A DNA stretch of 64,000 nt from Rhodococcus sp. HNM0563 (GTDB lineage Bacteria; Actinomycetota; Actinomycetes; Mycobacteriales; Mycobacteriaceae), in NCBI RefSeq assembly GCF_012726195.1, contig NZ_JAASAF010000008.1, positions 1,147 to 65,146 on the forward strand, given 5' to 3'. The notes below the pieces were generated by a model that was given only the letters and a program-made list of their open reading frames with translations, was not told the origin of the DNA and did no database searches. Numbering within the stretch: the first letter of the stretch is position 1; each line of letters begins with the position of its first letter. Shown one piece after another: positions 26,955-35,797 of the stretch. Position numbers and translations under genes: made by a program.

Positions 26955-27201
26955 AGGAGTGGTCCCCGACGCGCGTGCGCGCACGCGCGTCGGTCCGGGT
27001 ATAGCGCCATCGGAAGGGCGTGGCAGTGGCGTTGTCACGTCCGGCGAACTGAGACAATCGGTCTTCGACCGTCCCGAGATCAGGGAAGTCATTGGGAGTA
27101 AGCACCTTCCGCTGCACGATGGAGAAGTAGGTCTCGGCCTGATGCGACCAAGACGCATGCACCGGGTCGACGAAGAACTCCCTGCGCCTGTGGACTCTAT
27201 C
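26955..27201 (-). pseudogene. IS630-family transposase, C-terminal remnant
   Basis: On the minus strand the text VHASWSHQAETYFSIVQRKV, then LTPNDFPDL and NATATPFRWRYTR, matches the conserved end of IS630-type DDE transposases (usually PVHASWLNQAE...FSIVQRKVL). The catalytic DDE domain and the N-terminal helix-turn-helix are missing; frames upstream are unrelated. Boundaries are approximate. It lies between the toxin stop codon and the IS701 insertion, and occupies the place where the 5' part of the DUF262 gene should be. Confidence 0.7.
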
Positions 27202-27253
27202 TCGCTGACCCCACCGCGTGGAATTACCCCTGACGCGCTTTTGGTGACGACCG

Positions 27254-27257
27254 CTAG
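27254..27257 (+). repeat. Target-site duplication CTAG, left copy
   Basis: CTAG immediately left of the IS701 inverted repeat; the same tetramer is at 28688-28691. It fits the YTAR target rule of IS701 elements. Confidence 0.8.
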
Positions 27258-28687
27258 TAGGACTTTGTTAGGTTCACCACTTCTTGTTGCGGGGCCTCGA
27301 GATTCGGTGAGGTTTCCGAGACGATGGCCGGGTGGATGCCGCAACCCTGACCGACGTCGATGAACGCCTCGATTCGTTTGTCGGCGAGGTGTTCTCCTCG
27401 CTCGCCCGCAAGGACCAGCGGGCGACGGCTGGGGTGTACGCGCGAGGGTTGATCCTCGACGGACGCCGCAAATCGATGCACCCGATGGCGCAGCGACTCG
27501 GGGTCGATCACCAACGGTTGCAGCAGTTCGTGACCAGTTCGCCGTGGGACGTGGTACCGGTCCGGAAAACACTGTCCCGCAAAGCGTGCGATCTGATCGA
27601 TTCGGATGCGTGGGTGATCGACGACACCGGCTTCGCCAAGGACGGGGACGGCTCCCCGTGCGTGGCCCGCCAGTACTCGGGAACCCTCGGCAAGGTCGGC
27701 AACTGCCAGGTCGCGGTCAGCGTGCACGCCGCCACCGATAGTGCGTCCGCGCCGCTGGACCGGCGCCTGTACCTGCCCGAGAGCTGGGACGACGGGGCCA
27801 CCGAGGATCCCGAGGCGGCCGCGGCGATCGCCGCCCGACGGCGGCGCAGCGCGATTCCCGACGACGAGCGTTATCGCACCAAGGCCGCGATGGCCCTCGA
27901 GATGCTCGACGAGCTGATCTCGTGGGGCCGAGTCCCACCTGTGATCGTCGCCGACGCCGGCTACGGCGACTCGGCCACCTTCCGGCAGGGCCTGACCGAC
28001 CGCGATCTGGCCTACGTCGTAGCAGTCAAGGGCGCCACCCTCGCGCACCCCGCCGATGCGGTGCCCGCCGCCGCCACGTATTCCGGACGCGGACGGCCTC
28101 CGACCCGGCGCTACCCGGCGGCCGCGACCTGTAGGGATCTCGTTCTGGCGGCCGGAGCCGCGGCGCTGAACGAGGTCACCTGGCGCCGCGGAACCAAGAC
28201 CGGTCCGGGCAACCCGACCGCAGCGATGCGCTCACGGTTCGTGGCGTTGCGGATACGTCCGGCGAATCGCACGATTCCCCGCGACGAGGACGGTGTCCTG
28301 CCCGAGGCGTGGCTGCTGGCCGAATGGCCCGATGGTGCAGCCCAGCCCACCGACTTCTGGCTGACCACCCTGCCCGAGGACACACCCCTGTCGGAGCTGG
28401 TGCGTCTGGCCAAGATCCGCTGGCGCATCGAACACGACTATCGGGAGCTGAAAACCGGTCTCGGACTGGATCATTTCGAAGGCCGGTCCTGGCTCGGCTG
28501 GCATCACCACGCCACCCTCGTCACCGCCGCGCACCTGTTCATCACCACCCTGCGGCTGACCGACCCAAAAGCGATTGGGCAGGACTGACCCTCTACGGAA
28601 TCGTGCGCGAACTTCAACGCGCACTGGCCTATTGGATCGGTACCTGCCCGACCTGCCACCACACCTTCCCAACCTAACAAAGTCCTA
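27258..28687 (+). mobile_element. IS701-family insertion sequence, complete ends
   Basis: A 1430-bp element with perfect 17-bp terminal inverted repeats: TAGGACTTTGTTAGGTT at 27258-27274 and its reverse complement at 28671-28687. It is flanked by CTAG duplications and carries one transposase gene. Intact ends and target duplication imply recent arrival. It splits a DUF262/DUF1524 gene: removing the element and one CTAG restores one continuous frame across the junction. Confidence 0.85.
27332..28588 (+). CDS. IS701-family transposase, C-terminus out of frame
   Basis: A 418-residue DDE transposase. Family signatures: GRRKSMHPMAQRLG near residue 50, AWVIDDTGFAKDG with the first catalytic Asp near 92, VADAGYGDSATFR with the second near 208, and IRWRIEHDYRELKTGLGLDHFEGR with the catalytic Glu near 367. 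The frame ends at 28588, but the family's usual ending (AGLTLYGIVRELQRALAYWI, then CPTC) continues in another frame to a stop at 28675-28677 inside the right repeat. So there is a one-base frameshift near 28575-28585. The GTG start at 27332 has no strong ribosome site. Activity may be reduced, though all catalytic residues are upstream of the shift. Confidence 0.8.
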   Translation: MDAATLTDVDERLDSFVGEVFSSLARKDQRATAGVYARGLILDGRRKSMHPMAQRLGVDHQRLQQFVTSSPWDVVPVRKTLSRKACDLIDSDAWVIDDTGFAKDGDGSPCVARQYSGTLGKVGNCQVAVSVHAATDSASAPLDRRLYLPESWDDGATEDPEAAAAIAARRRRSAIPDDERYRTKAAMALEMLDELISWGRVPPVIVADAGYGDSATFRQGLTDRDLAYVVAVKGATLAHPADAVPAAATYSGRGRPPTRRYPAAATCRDLVLAAGAAALNEVTWRRGTKTGPGNPTAAMRSRFVALRIRPANRTIPRDEDGVLPEAWLLAEWPDGAAQPTDFWLTTLPEDTPLSELVRLAKIRWRIEHDYRELKTGLGLDHFEGRSWLGWHHHATLVTAAHLFITTLRLTDPKAIGQD

Positions 28688-28691
28688 CTAG
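28688..28691 (+). repeat. Target-site duplication CTAG, right copy
   Basis: CTAG immediately right of the IS701 inverted repeat; partner of 27254-27257. Confidence 0.8.
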
Positions 28692-30177
28692 CGCGACGCG
28701 CGCGGAAGTCATCGACGGACAGCAGCGTCTGACCACCTTGACGATCCTGCTCGGCGTGCTTCGCGACTCGACGATCAACCCGGAACTCGCGAAGCAGCTC
28801 GACGCGATGCTTCAAGAGCAGGGAAGCCTGATGCTCGACCTCGAGAGCAAACCACGCTTGGCGCTTCGAGCCCGGGATCGCGAGTTCTTCGCCGATCACG
28901 TCCAATCGCCGGGTGGGATCAAGCTTCTCCAAGACATCAAACCCGAGAATTTGAGAACAGACGCGCAGCGTGCAATCCATGGGAATGGTCTCGCACTGTT
29001 CGGGACCGTATCCGAGTGGGCGGAGGAGCGCCGGCTCCAGCTCACCAAGATGCTTGCAGCCCGGACGTTCCTTGTAGTGGTCACCACCCCGGACCTTGCG
29101 AGCGCACACCGGATCTTCAGCGTCATGAACTCGCGCGGCTTGGATCTCTCTGCGGCGGACATCTTCAAAGCACGGGTCGTGGGCGATGTGGTCGAGAGCC
29201 GACGAGACGAGTATGAGGACAGGTGGGACGACGCTGAAGAAGCTCTGGGTACAGACGACTTCGCCGATTTGTTCCTGCATATCAGGACGATCGTCGTCAA
29301 AGAACGGCCCAAGAAGGAGCTGCTGAAGGAATTCGAGGAGTCGGTTCTTTCCTCATACATTCCCGGTAGGGGAGCCGAGTTCGTCGACACTGTCGTGGTT
29401 CCCTACGCCGAGGCGTATGGTATCCTGCGGGACCAGAATTACACCTCTTCGTCGGGCGCGGAAGAGGTCAACCGCTGGTTGAAGCGTTTGAACCAGCTGG
29501 ACAACAGCGATTGGCGTGCACCTGCTCTGTGGGCGCTGAGAAACATGGGCGATGACCCGGATTTCCTCAACAGCTTTTTCGGCTCACTCGAGCGACTCGC
29601 CGCAAGCATGCTGGTACGCCGGGTATACGCGACTCCACGCGCTTCGCGTTACATCCAGTTGCTGAAAGACCTCACTGCCGGACACGGTCTCGATTCTCCC
29701 GCGTTCAATTTGAATGGCGACGAGATCAAGGAGGCCGGCGATCGCTTGCAGGGTGAGATCTACAAGGTTGCCCCGGTGCGGAAGTATGTGCTCCTGCGCC
29801 TCGACGAGTTGTTGTCGAATGCATCAGGAGTGTCGTACGACCACCCTCGTATCTCTGTCGAACATGTGCTTCCCCAGAACCCGAAGGTGGGGTCGGATTG
29901 GATGAAGTGGTTCACGCCTGCACAGCGTGAATTCTGGACGCACCGGCTCGGCAACTTGGTGCTGCTGAATCGAACGAAGAATGCTTCGGCGGGCAATTAC
30001 GATTTCGATCGTAAGAAGGCTCAGTACTTCACGGCCAGGTACGGAGTTGCGTCGTTTGCGATCACCACTCAGGTCTTGCAGCAGAAGACGTGGACTGTCG
30101 ACGTTCTCGAGGAACGTCAGAAGGAACTCGTGGGCCTGTTGACAAAGGAATGGAGGCTCGAAGGCGGGCTCTGGTAA
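28692..30177 (+). pseudogene. DUF262/DUF1524 (GmrSD-like) restriction protein, 5' part lost to IS insertions
   Basis: The frame opens at the IS701 edge and reads EVIDGQQRLTTLTILL, the DUF262 motif that binds and hydrolyses nucleotide. The helical middle (FLVVVTTPDLASAHRIFSVMNSRGLDLSAADIFKA) is typical, and the DUF1524 nuclease end is intact with SVEHVLPQNPK and THRLGNLVLLNRTKNASAGNYDF (His-Asn-His-type active site). Such proteins cleave modified phage DNA in type IV restriction. The family's first ~90 residues (YQRPYxW region) are missing; the short in-frame stub left of the IS (about 27190-27257) adds only ~20 residues before the IS630 remnant. I judge it inactive unless translation starts at an internal codon. 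Confidence 0.75.
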
Positions 30178-30493
30178 TCCTCCCAGTGTTGCTGGCAGGT
30201 GCTCCGAGTCGATAGTCCGTTCGTTTGGCAGTGCGTTGTCGGTGGCTCGCCCCCGACACGGCGCCGGCAGGGACCACCGAGTTGCGCACATGTAACGTCC
30301 ATATGCCCGATCCGAGATGTACGGATTACTTGTTGTTCGTGCAGGCCAGCAACGGTGACGGAGGCGTAATTCGGAGGAAAGACGCCAAGCGGAAAGAGGG
30401 CGGATGCACAAGTGTCCGCACGCCTCCCTATGGTGTATTTTGTCCGTTTCCGTCGATGGATCGGAGTATTGCTGCAGGGTGAGCGGGGTGTCT
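30178..30493 (+). promoter_or_regulatory. Intergenic region upstream of helicase copy 2
   Basis: About 316 bases without a supported gene. Nothing here closely resembles the region upstream of copy 1, although the two coding sequences are close relatives, so the promoters differ. A locally AT-rich TATGGTGTATTTTG at 30430-30443 could hold the -10 box for the helicase gene. A short CCAG...CTGG hairpin just after 30177 is too weak to call a terminator. Confidence 0.3.
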
Positions 30494-33400
30494 GTGGAGT
30501 CGAGAGAGAACGATCCTGAACTGAAGGATCGCGTACAACGTCTGCTCACTTTCTTGTCCGAGCTGGTCAAGGCCCGCAGCGCCCCGGTCCGAGTCGTCGA
30601 CAGGCATCGTGCGGTGATGTCGCTTGCGGAGGGCAACCTCGACGTCGGACTCAGCACTGACGCAGCGGCCGGCGATGTCGTTCTTCGTGCCCGCCGAGTT
30701 CACCTCGAAGATCCGCCGCAGCCGCCCAAGCAGGTCATGAAGTATGTCCGCGGGTCGATCGGCGACTCGGCATTGGAGCCGACGCTGAGCCCGGAAGCCC
30801 CGGACGACCTCGACGGATTCGATCCCTGGCTCGACGAATGGCACGCGTGGGCGGCCGTGGACCGGGAGCGTCGTCCCGCATGGCACCTGTACACGTTTCT
30901 GCAGCGGGCGATGCTCGACCTCGAAGCCCAGCCGGAGTCGTTGGAGCTGGTCATTGCGTCCGGGCTGTTGCAGCTATCGGCAGATGTGGCGGGGGAGCAG
31001 GTGCGCACGCACCTGATCACGCAGTCGACGCTGATCGAGCGACACGCAGCATCCGGAGACCTGCTGATCCGTTTGAACCCAGAGGCTGCCCCGTCTCTCG
31101 AAGACACCCAGCTTCTCACCGGTCTGGATGTGTTCGACCCGTCCGGCACCCGCACACTGCACGAATCCCTCGCGACACGTGTCACCTCTCCCGTCGATCC
31201 GGCGGCCACGGTGTTCCTGAAGGACTGGGCAGACCGCGCTCTCACGGTTCGTGTCGACGTCGTCGACCGAGCTGAGGACGCACCCTCACCCGACCGATTG
31301 CTGACGTCGTCGCCTGCGCTTGTCCTGCGCAAGCGCGGAGCGTACGCGCTGATCGAGTACTACGACCGCATGACCGAGGCGGCGGCAGGTGAGTCGAGTC
31401 CGGTTCCGTTGGGGCTCGCGCAGCTCGTCGAAGCGATCGAACCCGCCGACCGCATCGCGTGGCTCGATCGGTCGGGGACGTCGTCGTCGGCGTTGCTCGC
31501 CGAGGATCCGCTGTTCCCGCTGCCCGCGAACCAGGAGCAGCGCGACATCATCGACCGCCTCACTGGCGACAGTGGCGTCGTGGTGGAAGGTCCGCCCGGC
31601 ACCGGCAAGACCCACACCATCGCCAACCTCGTATCGGCATTGCTCGCGCGCGGCCAGCGGGTGCTGGTGACCAGTGAAAAGGCGCAGGCGTTGCGCGTCC
31701 TCCGCGACAAGCTCCCATCTGAACTGCAGGAACTCTGTGTGTCGGTGACCGACGCGGCGCGCGGCGGTTCTGCAGAGCTGAATCGCAGTGTCAGCGAGAT
31801 CGCCACCCGCAAAGCACAATTCAACCGCCGACGCACCGAGCAGCAGATCGCCGACGTCGCAGCTCAACGCGACGACGCGTTGAGTCGTCGCGCGAAATTG
31901 ACGGAACAGATCCGCCAGGTCCGCGAAGCCGAAACGTACGTCCATCCGGAGGTGGCCCCGGGTTTTCAAGGGACGGCGGCGTCGATCGTCCGACAGGTCC
32001 AGACACAGTCTTCCCAGCATCGATGGCTGCCGGTACCGCTCCTCGCAGACACCCCACCGCTGACAGCGGAGGAATTCCACACGCTCCTCGCGCTGCACCA
32101 GCGGTCGAGTGCAGAACGCGCGCGTCGTCGTCGCCAGGTCTTTCCCGAGCTCTCGCTGCCAGACGTCACCGACCTGAGGAATGCGTGCGACGCCGTCGCC
32201 CAGGCACCAGGTGCGGAGGCCGGTGGTGAGGTGCCGGGTCTGCTGCGGATGCTCGACGGCGCGTCACCCGACACCCTCGGCCGCATCCAGGGTCTGTGCG
32301 AACAGTTGCGCGGCGTCCTTCGCGACGTGCAGCAGCTCGATCCGCGATTCCAACGCGCCGCCGACGCCGTTCTGTCCGGGCAGGCACAGCACCTGTGGGG
32401 GAAGACTGCACAGATCCCGCAGTTCGTCCAGGCCGCGCAGGCGGCAGACCACTTCGTCGGCACCAGCGCGGTCGAAACACCGGTGACGGGACGGGCAGCA
32501 TTCGAGGCGTACGACGCGCTGGCCCGCAAACTCGAAGCAGGGGACACGTGGCGCAGCGGCATCTCCCGGTTCCGGCGGAGCGACGAACAGTCCGCGGTTG
32601 AAGCGGTCGGTCAACTCGGAACAGTCGACGGTGTAGAAGCGACTACCGCCGCGACTGCACGCGTCGTCGCTGAACATTTGCGCGTCCTCGACGCGGTGCG
32701 GGCGGTGGGTGTCGTTCTCGGCGACCTCGGCATCGACATCCCCATCGAAGGACCACGCAGCCGCGCCGTCAGCATCCTGACGCAGATCGACCGTGATCGG
32801 GCCGTCGTAGACAACTTCGTGGCTCGCGCCCGCGAGGTGGTGGTCGCGTTGCAGGAGGTCAGCCCCGACGCACCGCGTATCGCGAGCATCGACCAAGCAC
32901 GGTCCGTCGCGGAGTCGGCGCACGCCATCGCCGCTGCGCGGAACGCGGAGGCGCACAAGAACTGGCTCGAATCCGTCGCCGCTTCGGTCCGGGGCACGAT
33001 CGCCGGCGGACGGTCGCCGGAAGGCGAAGCACTGACCTTCGCGCTCGACACCGCGGACTTCGACGGCATCCGCGCAGCCCTCGATGCGTGGGACGGCGCT
33101 GTGCGCGAACACCAGGAGGAACTGCACCTCGAATCGCTGCACACCCGCCTCGACAATGCCGCGCCCGCACTCGCGCAGGCCATCGCGGACGATTCGACGA
33201 GCCCGGAGTGGCCGGCCCGCCTCACCTACATCGACCGCGCGTGGGCGTGGCGTCGGGCAGAAGAATGGGTCCGACGCAACCACGCGCGCAGCGAAGACGG
33301 AAGTCTCGATCGTGACCTCGACGCTGTCGAGAAGGACATCGCGCGGCTCACCGCCCAGCTCGCTGCGGAGAAGGCGTGGAGCGCATGCCTCGACCGGACT

Positions 33401-35797
33401 ACCGCAGCCCAGGTCCAGGCCCTGCAGACGTATCGCGACCACGTCGCCAGCATCGGCAAGGGCACCGGTAAGTACGCCGAGCGTTACCGCGCAGGTGCTC
33501 GTGAGGCCATGCAGGTCGCGCAGGGCGCGGTGCCGGCGTGGGTAATGCCGCTGCAGCAGGTGTTGGCTTCGATTCCACCCGAGCAGAATTCGTTCGACGT
33601 CGTCATCGTCGACGAAGCAAGCCAGGCCGATATCAGCAGCCTGTTCCTGCTGTGGTTGGCGCCGAGGGTGATCGTGGTCGGCGACGACAAGCAGTGCGCA
33701 CCGAGCGATGTGTCGTCGGGTGCTCTCGACGGCGTGTTCAGCCGTCTCGACTCGTACCTTCCCGACATCCCGAAGTATCTGCGCGACAGCTTCACTCCGC
33801 GATCCAGCGTGTTCTCGCTGCTGCGGTCGCGGTTCGGCAGCGTCATCCGCTTGCGGGAGCACTTCCGCTGCATGCCGGAGATCATCAATTGGTCCAGCGG
33901 CCAGTTCTATGCGGACGCACCGCTCGTTCCGGTGCGTCAGTTCGGTGCGGATCGTCTGCCTCCGCTGCGTACCACCTACGTCGAGGGCGGTGTCGTCACG
34001 GGGAAGAACGCGTCGTTGACGAACCGGGTCGAGGCTCGTGCTCTCGCCGACGCACTCGCGAAATGCCTCGACGACAAGGCATACGACGGGAAGACGTTCG
34101 GCGTGGTCGTCCTGCAGGGGCAGTCGCAGGTTGACGTCATCCAGAACGAACTGCTCGACAGGCTGACTCCGGACCAGTGGGACCAGCGACGCCTCCGCGT
34201 CGGAACTCCGCCGGACTTCCAGGGCGACGAGCGGCACGTGGTGTTCCTGTCGATGGTCGTCGCGCCGGAACAGAACATCATGGCGATGACGAAGACCGAG
34301 TACCAGCGACGATTCAACGTCGCGGCATCGCGGGCGCAGGACCAGCTGTGGTTGTTCCACTCGCGGACCGTCGACTCGCTGAAGTCGACGGATCTCCGGC
34401 ATTCGCTGCTCACCTACATGCAGTCGACATCTCCGGCGCCTGCTGAATCGATGCCGGGAGGCGTGACACGCGACGAGCGGCACGGGGTGTTCGACAGCCT
34501 CTTCGAGCAGCGGGTGTTCCTCGACATCGTTGCGCGCGGCTACCACGTGAATCCTCAGGTCGAGGCGAACGGGAGGTTCATCGACCTGGTGGTGACGGGT
34601 GGTGCGGGCAAGCTGGCGGTCGAGTGCGACGGCGACCACTGGCATACGAGCCCCGACCAGCAGCGCGCCGACCTCGAACGGGAACGTGAACTGCAGCGGT
34701 GCGGGTGGAAGTTCTGGCGGATCCGCGAATCCGAGTACTACCTTGACCCCGTCGGATCGATGGCGGGGTTGTGGGTCGAGCTCGAGCGGCGGGGGATCAC
34801 ACCGCACGTGGTGGGTGTCGCGGACGTGGTTGTCGCGTCCGATGAAGACTGGGCCCCTGTCGAGTTGGTCGAGGACGATTCCTTGGCCGAGGACGTTGTT
34901 GACTTGGCCAGTATCCAGGTGATCCAGCCGGATCCCCTGACTGTTGTTGAGTCCGTGACGGTTGCAGAGTCGATTGCCGAACCCGCAGTGGTAGCGCTGC
35001 AGCCTGTAGTCGAGGTCGCTGCCGTTGAACCCTACGAGCCAGTGGCTGCTCTCGTCGAAGTACCTGACGCACAGTCGCTGTCCCCGGTGGGGGGCATGAT
35101 CGTGAAGACCTTGGGGAACGGGTCGCTCCCTGTCGTTGAGCTTGCCGGCCGGCTTGATATGGACTGGAAGGTCGTGCTCGCGGAGCTGGACAAGCTTCAG
35201 TTCGCGGGCGTCGTGGACGAGATCTCCGTGATGGGGAAGCGAACGGAGTACCGCGTCACCGGTGTCGTCGGGCAGCCTGCCGATGCTCCGTCACCGGCGG
35301 CGGCAGGTCGCGAGGCGGACGATCCCGCGTCGAACCCGTCGTCGATGCTCGAGTCGATGATCGTCGAGATGTTGGGATCCGGTCCGGTTTCGCTCTCCGA
35401 TCTGGCTTATCGGCTGGACGAGCCGCGTGACCGGGTCGAGGCGGTGATGGCCGCGCTTGTCTCGCATCGTAGGGTAGAGCGGCTGCCTGAGCGGGGACCC
35501 AGTGTCTACGGTCTCGTGGAACCGGCAAGGCCCGAGGTCGTCGAGCGATCGGCCGTCGAAAGCTCGGGCCGTGTGGGTTCGTCGATTGCTGATCTGCCGC
35601 CGGCACATGTGGATTCGGCAGCCGAGGTCCTCACCGCAGCGGCCGCGATCGCCTCGGTTTCGGTGGAGCGCGCGAAGAAGCTGACGAGACTCGACGACGA
35701 GACAGTTCTGCAGGTTCTGGCGAGACTGGAGAGGGAAGGCCGATTGTCGCGAATGGTGGATTCGAACGGAACATGCTGGGTGCGGTCGATTCGATGA
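30494..35797 (+). CDS. Giant SF1 helicase-nuclease with winged-helix tail, copy 2
   Basis: A 1767-residue paralogue of the protein at 20455, aligning along its whole ~1433-residue length with few gaps. Walker A GPPGTGKTHTIAN is near residue 368, DEASQAD near 1040, RFNVAASRAQDQLWLF near 1280. The nuclease domain is complete: Glu-1377 in VECDGDHWH is present, unlike in copy 1. An extra ~330 residues follow: an acidic Val/Glu-rich linker, then three winged-helix-like repeats (GGMIVKTLGNGSLPVVELAGRL; SMIVEMLGSGPVSLSDLAYRL; AAAIASVSVERAKKLTRL). Its TGA overlaps the ATG of the SF2 helicase gene (ATGA at 35794-35797), so the two helicases are coupled. Probably a defence complex. Confidence 0.8.
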   Translation: MESRENDPELKDRVQRLLTFLSELVKARSAPVRVVDRHRAVMSLAEGNLDVGLSTDAAAGDVVLRARRVHLEDPPQPPKQVMKYVRGSIGDSALEPTLSPEAPDDLDGFDPWLDEWHAWAAVDRERRPAWHLYTFLQRAMLDLEAQPESLELVIASGLLQLSADVAGEQVRTHLITQSTLIERHAASGDLLIRLNPEAAPSLEDTQLLTGLDVFDPSGTRTLHESLATRVTSPVDPAATVFLKDWADRALTVRVDVVDRAEDAPSPDRLLTSSPALVLRKRGAYALIEYYDRMTEAAAGESSPVPLGLAQLVEAIEPADRIAWLDRSGTSSSALLAEDPLFPLPANQEQRDIIDRLTGDSGVVVEGPPGTGKTHTIANLVSALLARGQRVLVTSEKAQALRVLRDKLPSELQELCVSVTDAARGGSAELNRSVSEIATRKAQFNRRRTEQQIADVAAQRDDALSRRAKLTEQIRQVREAETYVHPEVAPGFQGTAASIVRQVQTQSSQHRWLPVPLLADTPPLTAEEFHTLLALHQRSSAERARRRRQVFPELSLPDVTDLRNACDAVAQAPGAEAGGEVPGLLRMLDGASPDTLGRIQGLCEQLRGVLRDVQQLDPRFQRAADAVLSGQAQHLWGKTAQIPQFVQAAQAADHFVGTSAVETPVTGRAAFEAYDALARKLEAGDTWRSGISRFRRSDEQSAVEAVGQLGTVDGVEATTAATARVVAEHLRVLDAVRAVGVVLGDLGIDIPIEGPRSRAVSILTQIDRDRAVVDNFVARAREVVVALQEVSPDAPRIASIDQARSVAESAHAIAAARNAEAHKNWLESVAASVRGTIAGGRSPEGEALTFALDTADFDGIRAALDAWDGAVREHQEELHLESLHTRLDNAAPALAQAIADDSTSPEWPARLTYIDRAWAWRRAEEWVRRNHARSEDGSLDRDLDAVEKDIARLTAQLAAEKAWSACLDRTTAAQVQALQTYRDHVASIGKGTGKYAERYRAGAREAMQVAQGAVPAWVMPLQQVLASIPPEQNSFDVVIVDEASQADISSLFLLWLAPRVIVVGDDKQCAPSDVSSGALDGVFSRLDSYLPDIPKYLRDSFTPRSSVFSLLRSRFGSVIRLREHFRCMPEIINWSSGQFYADAPLVPVRQFGADRLPPLRTTYVEGGVVTGKNASLTNRVEARALADALAKCLDDKAYDGKTFGVVVLQGQSQVDVIQNELLDRLTPDQWDQRRLRVGTPPDFQGDERHVVFLSMVVAPEQNIMAMTKTEYQRRFNVAASRAQDQLWLFHSRTVDSLKSTDLRHSLLTYMQSTSPAPAESMPGGVTRDERHGVFDSLFEQRVFLDIVARGYHVNPQVEANGRFIDLVVTGGAGKLAVECDGDHWHTSPDQQRADLERERELQRCGWKFWRIRESEYYLDPVGSMAGLWVELERRGITPHVVGVADVVVASDEDWAPVELVEDDSLAEDVVDLASIQVIQPDPLTVVESVTVAESIAEPAVVALQPVVEVAAVEPYEPVAALVEVPDAQSLSPVGGMIVKTLGNGSLPVVELAGRLDMDWKVVLAELDKLQFAGVVDEISVMGKRTEYRVTGVVGQPADAPSPAAAGREADDPASNPSSMLESMIVEMLGSGPVSLSDLAYRLDEPRDRVEAVMAALVSHRRVERLPERGPSVYGLVEPARPEVVERSAVESSGRVGSSIADLPPAHVDSAAEVLTAAAAIASVSVERAKKLTRLDDETVLQVLARLEREGRLSRMVDSNGTCWVRSIR

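Noticed and set aside
32264-34807. Very long open frame antisense to helicase copy 2
   Set aside because: Same reason; the antisense reading mirrors that of copy 1 because the sense genes are paralogues, not because it is selected.
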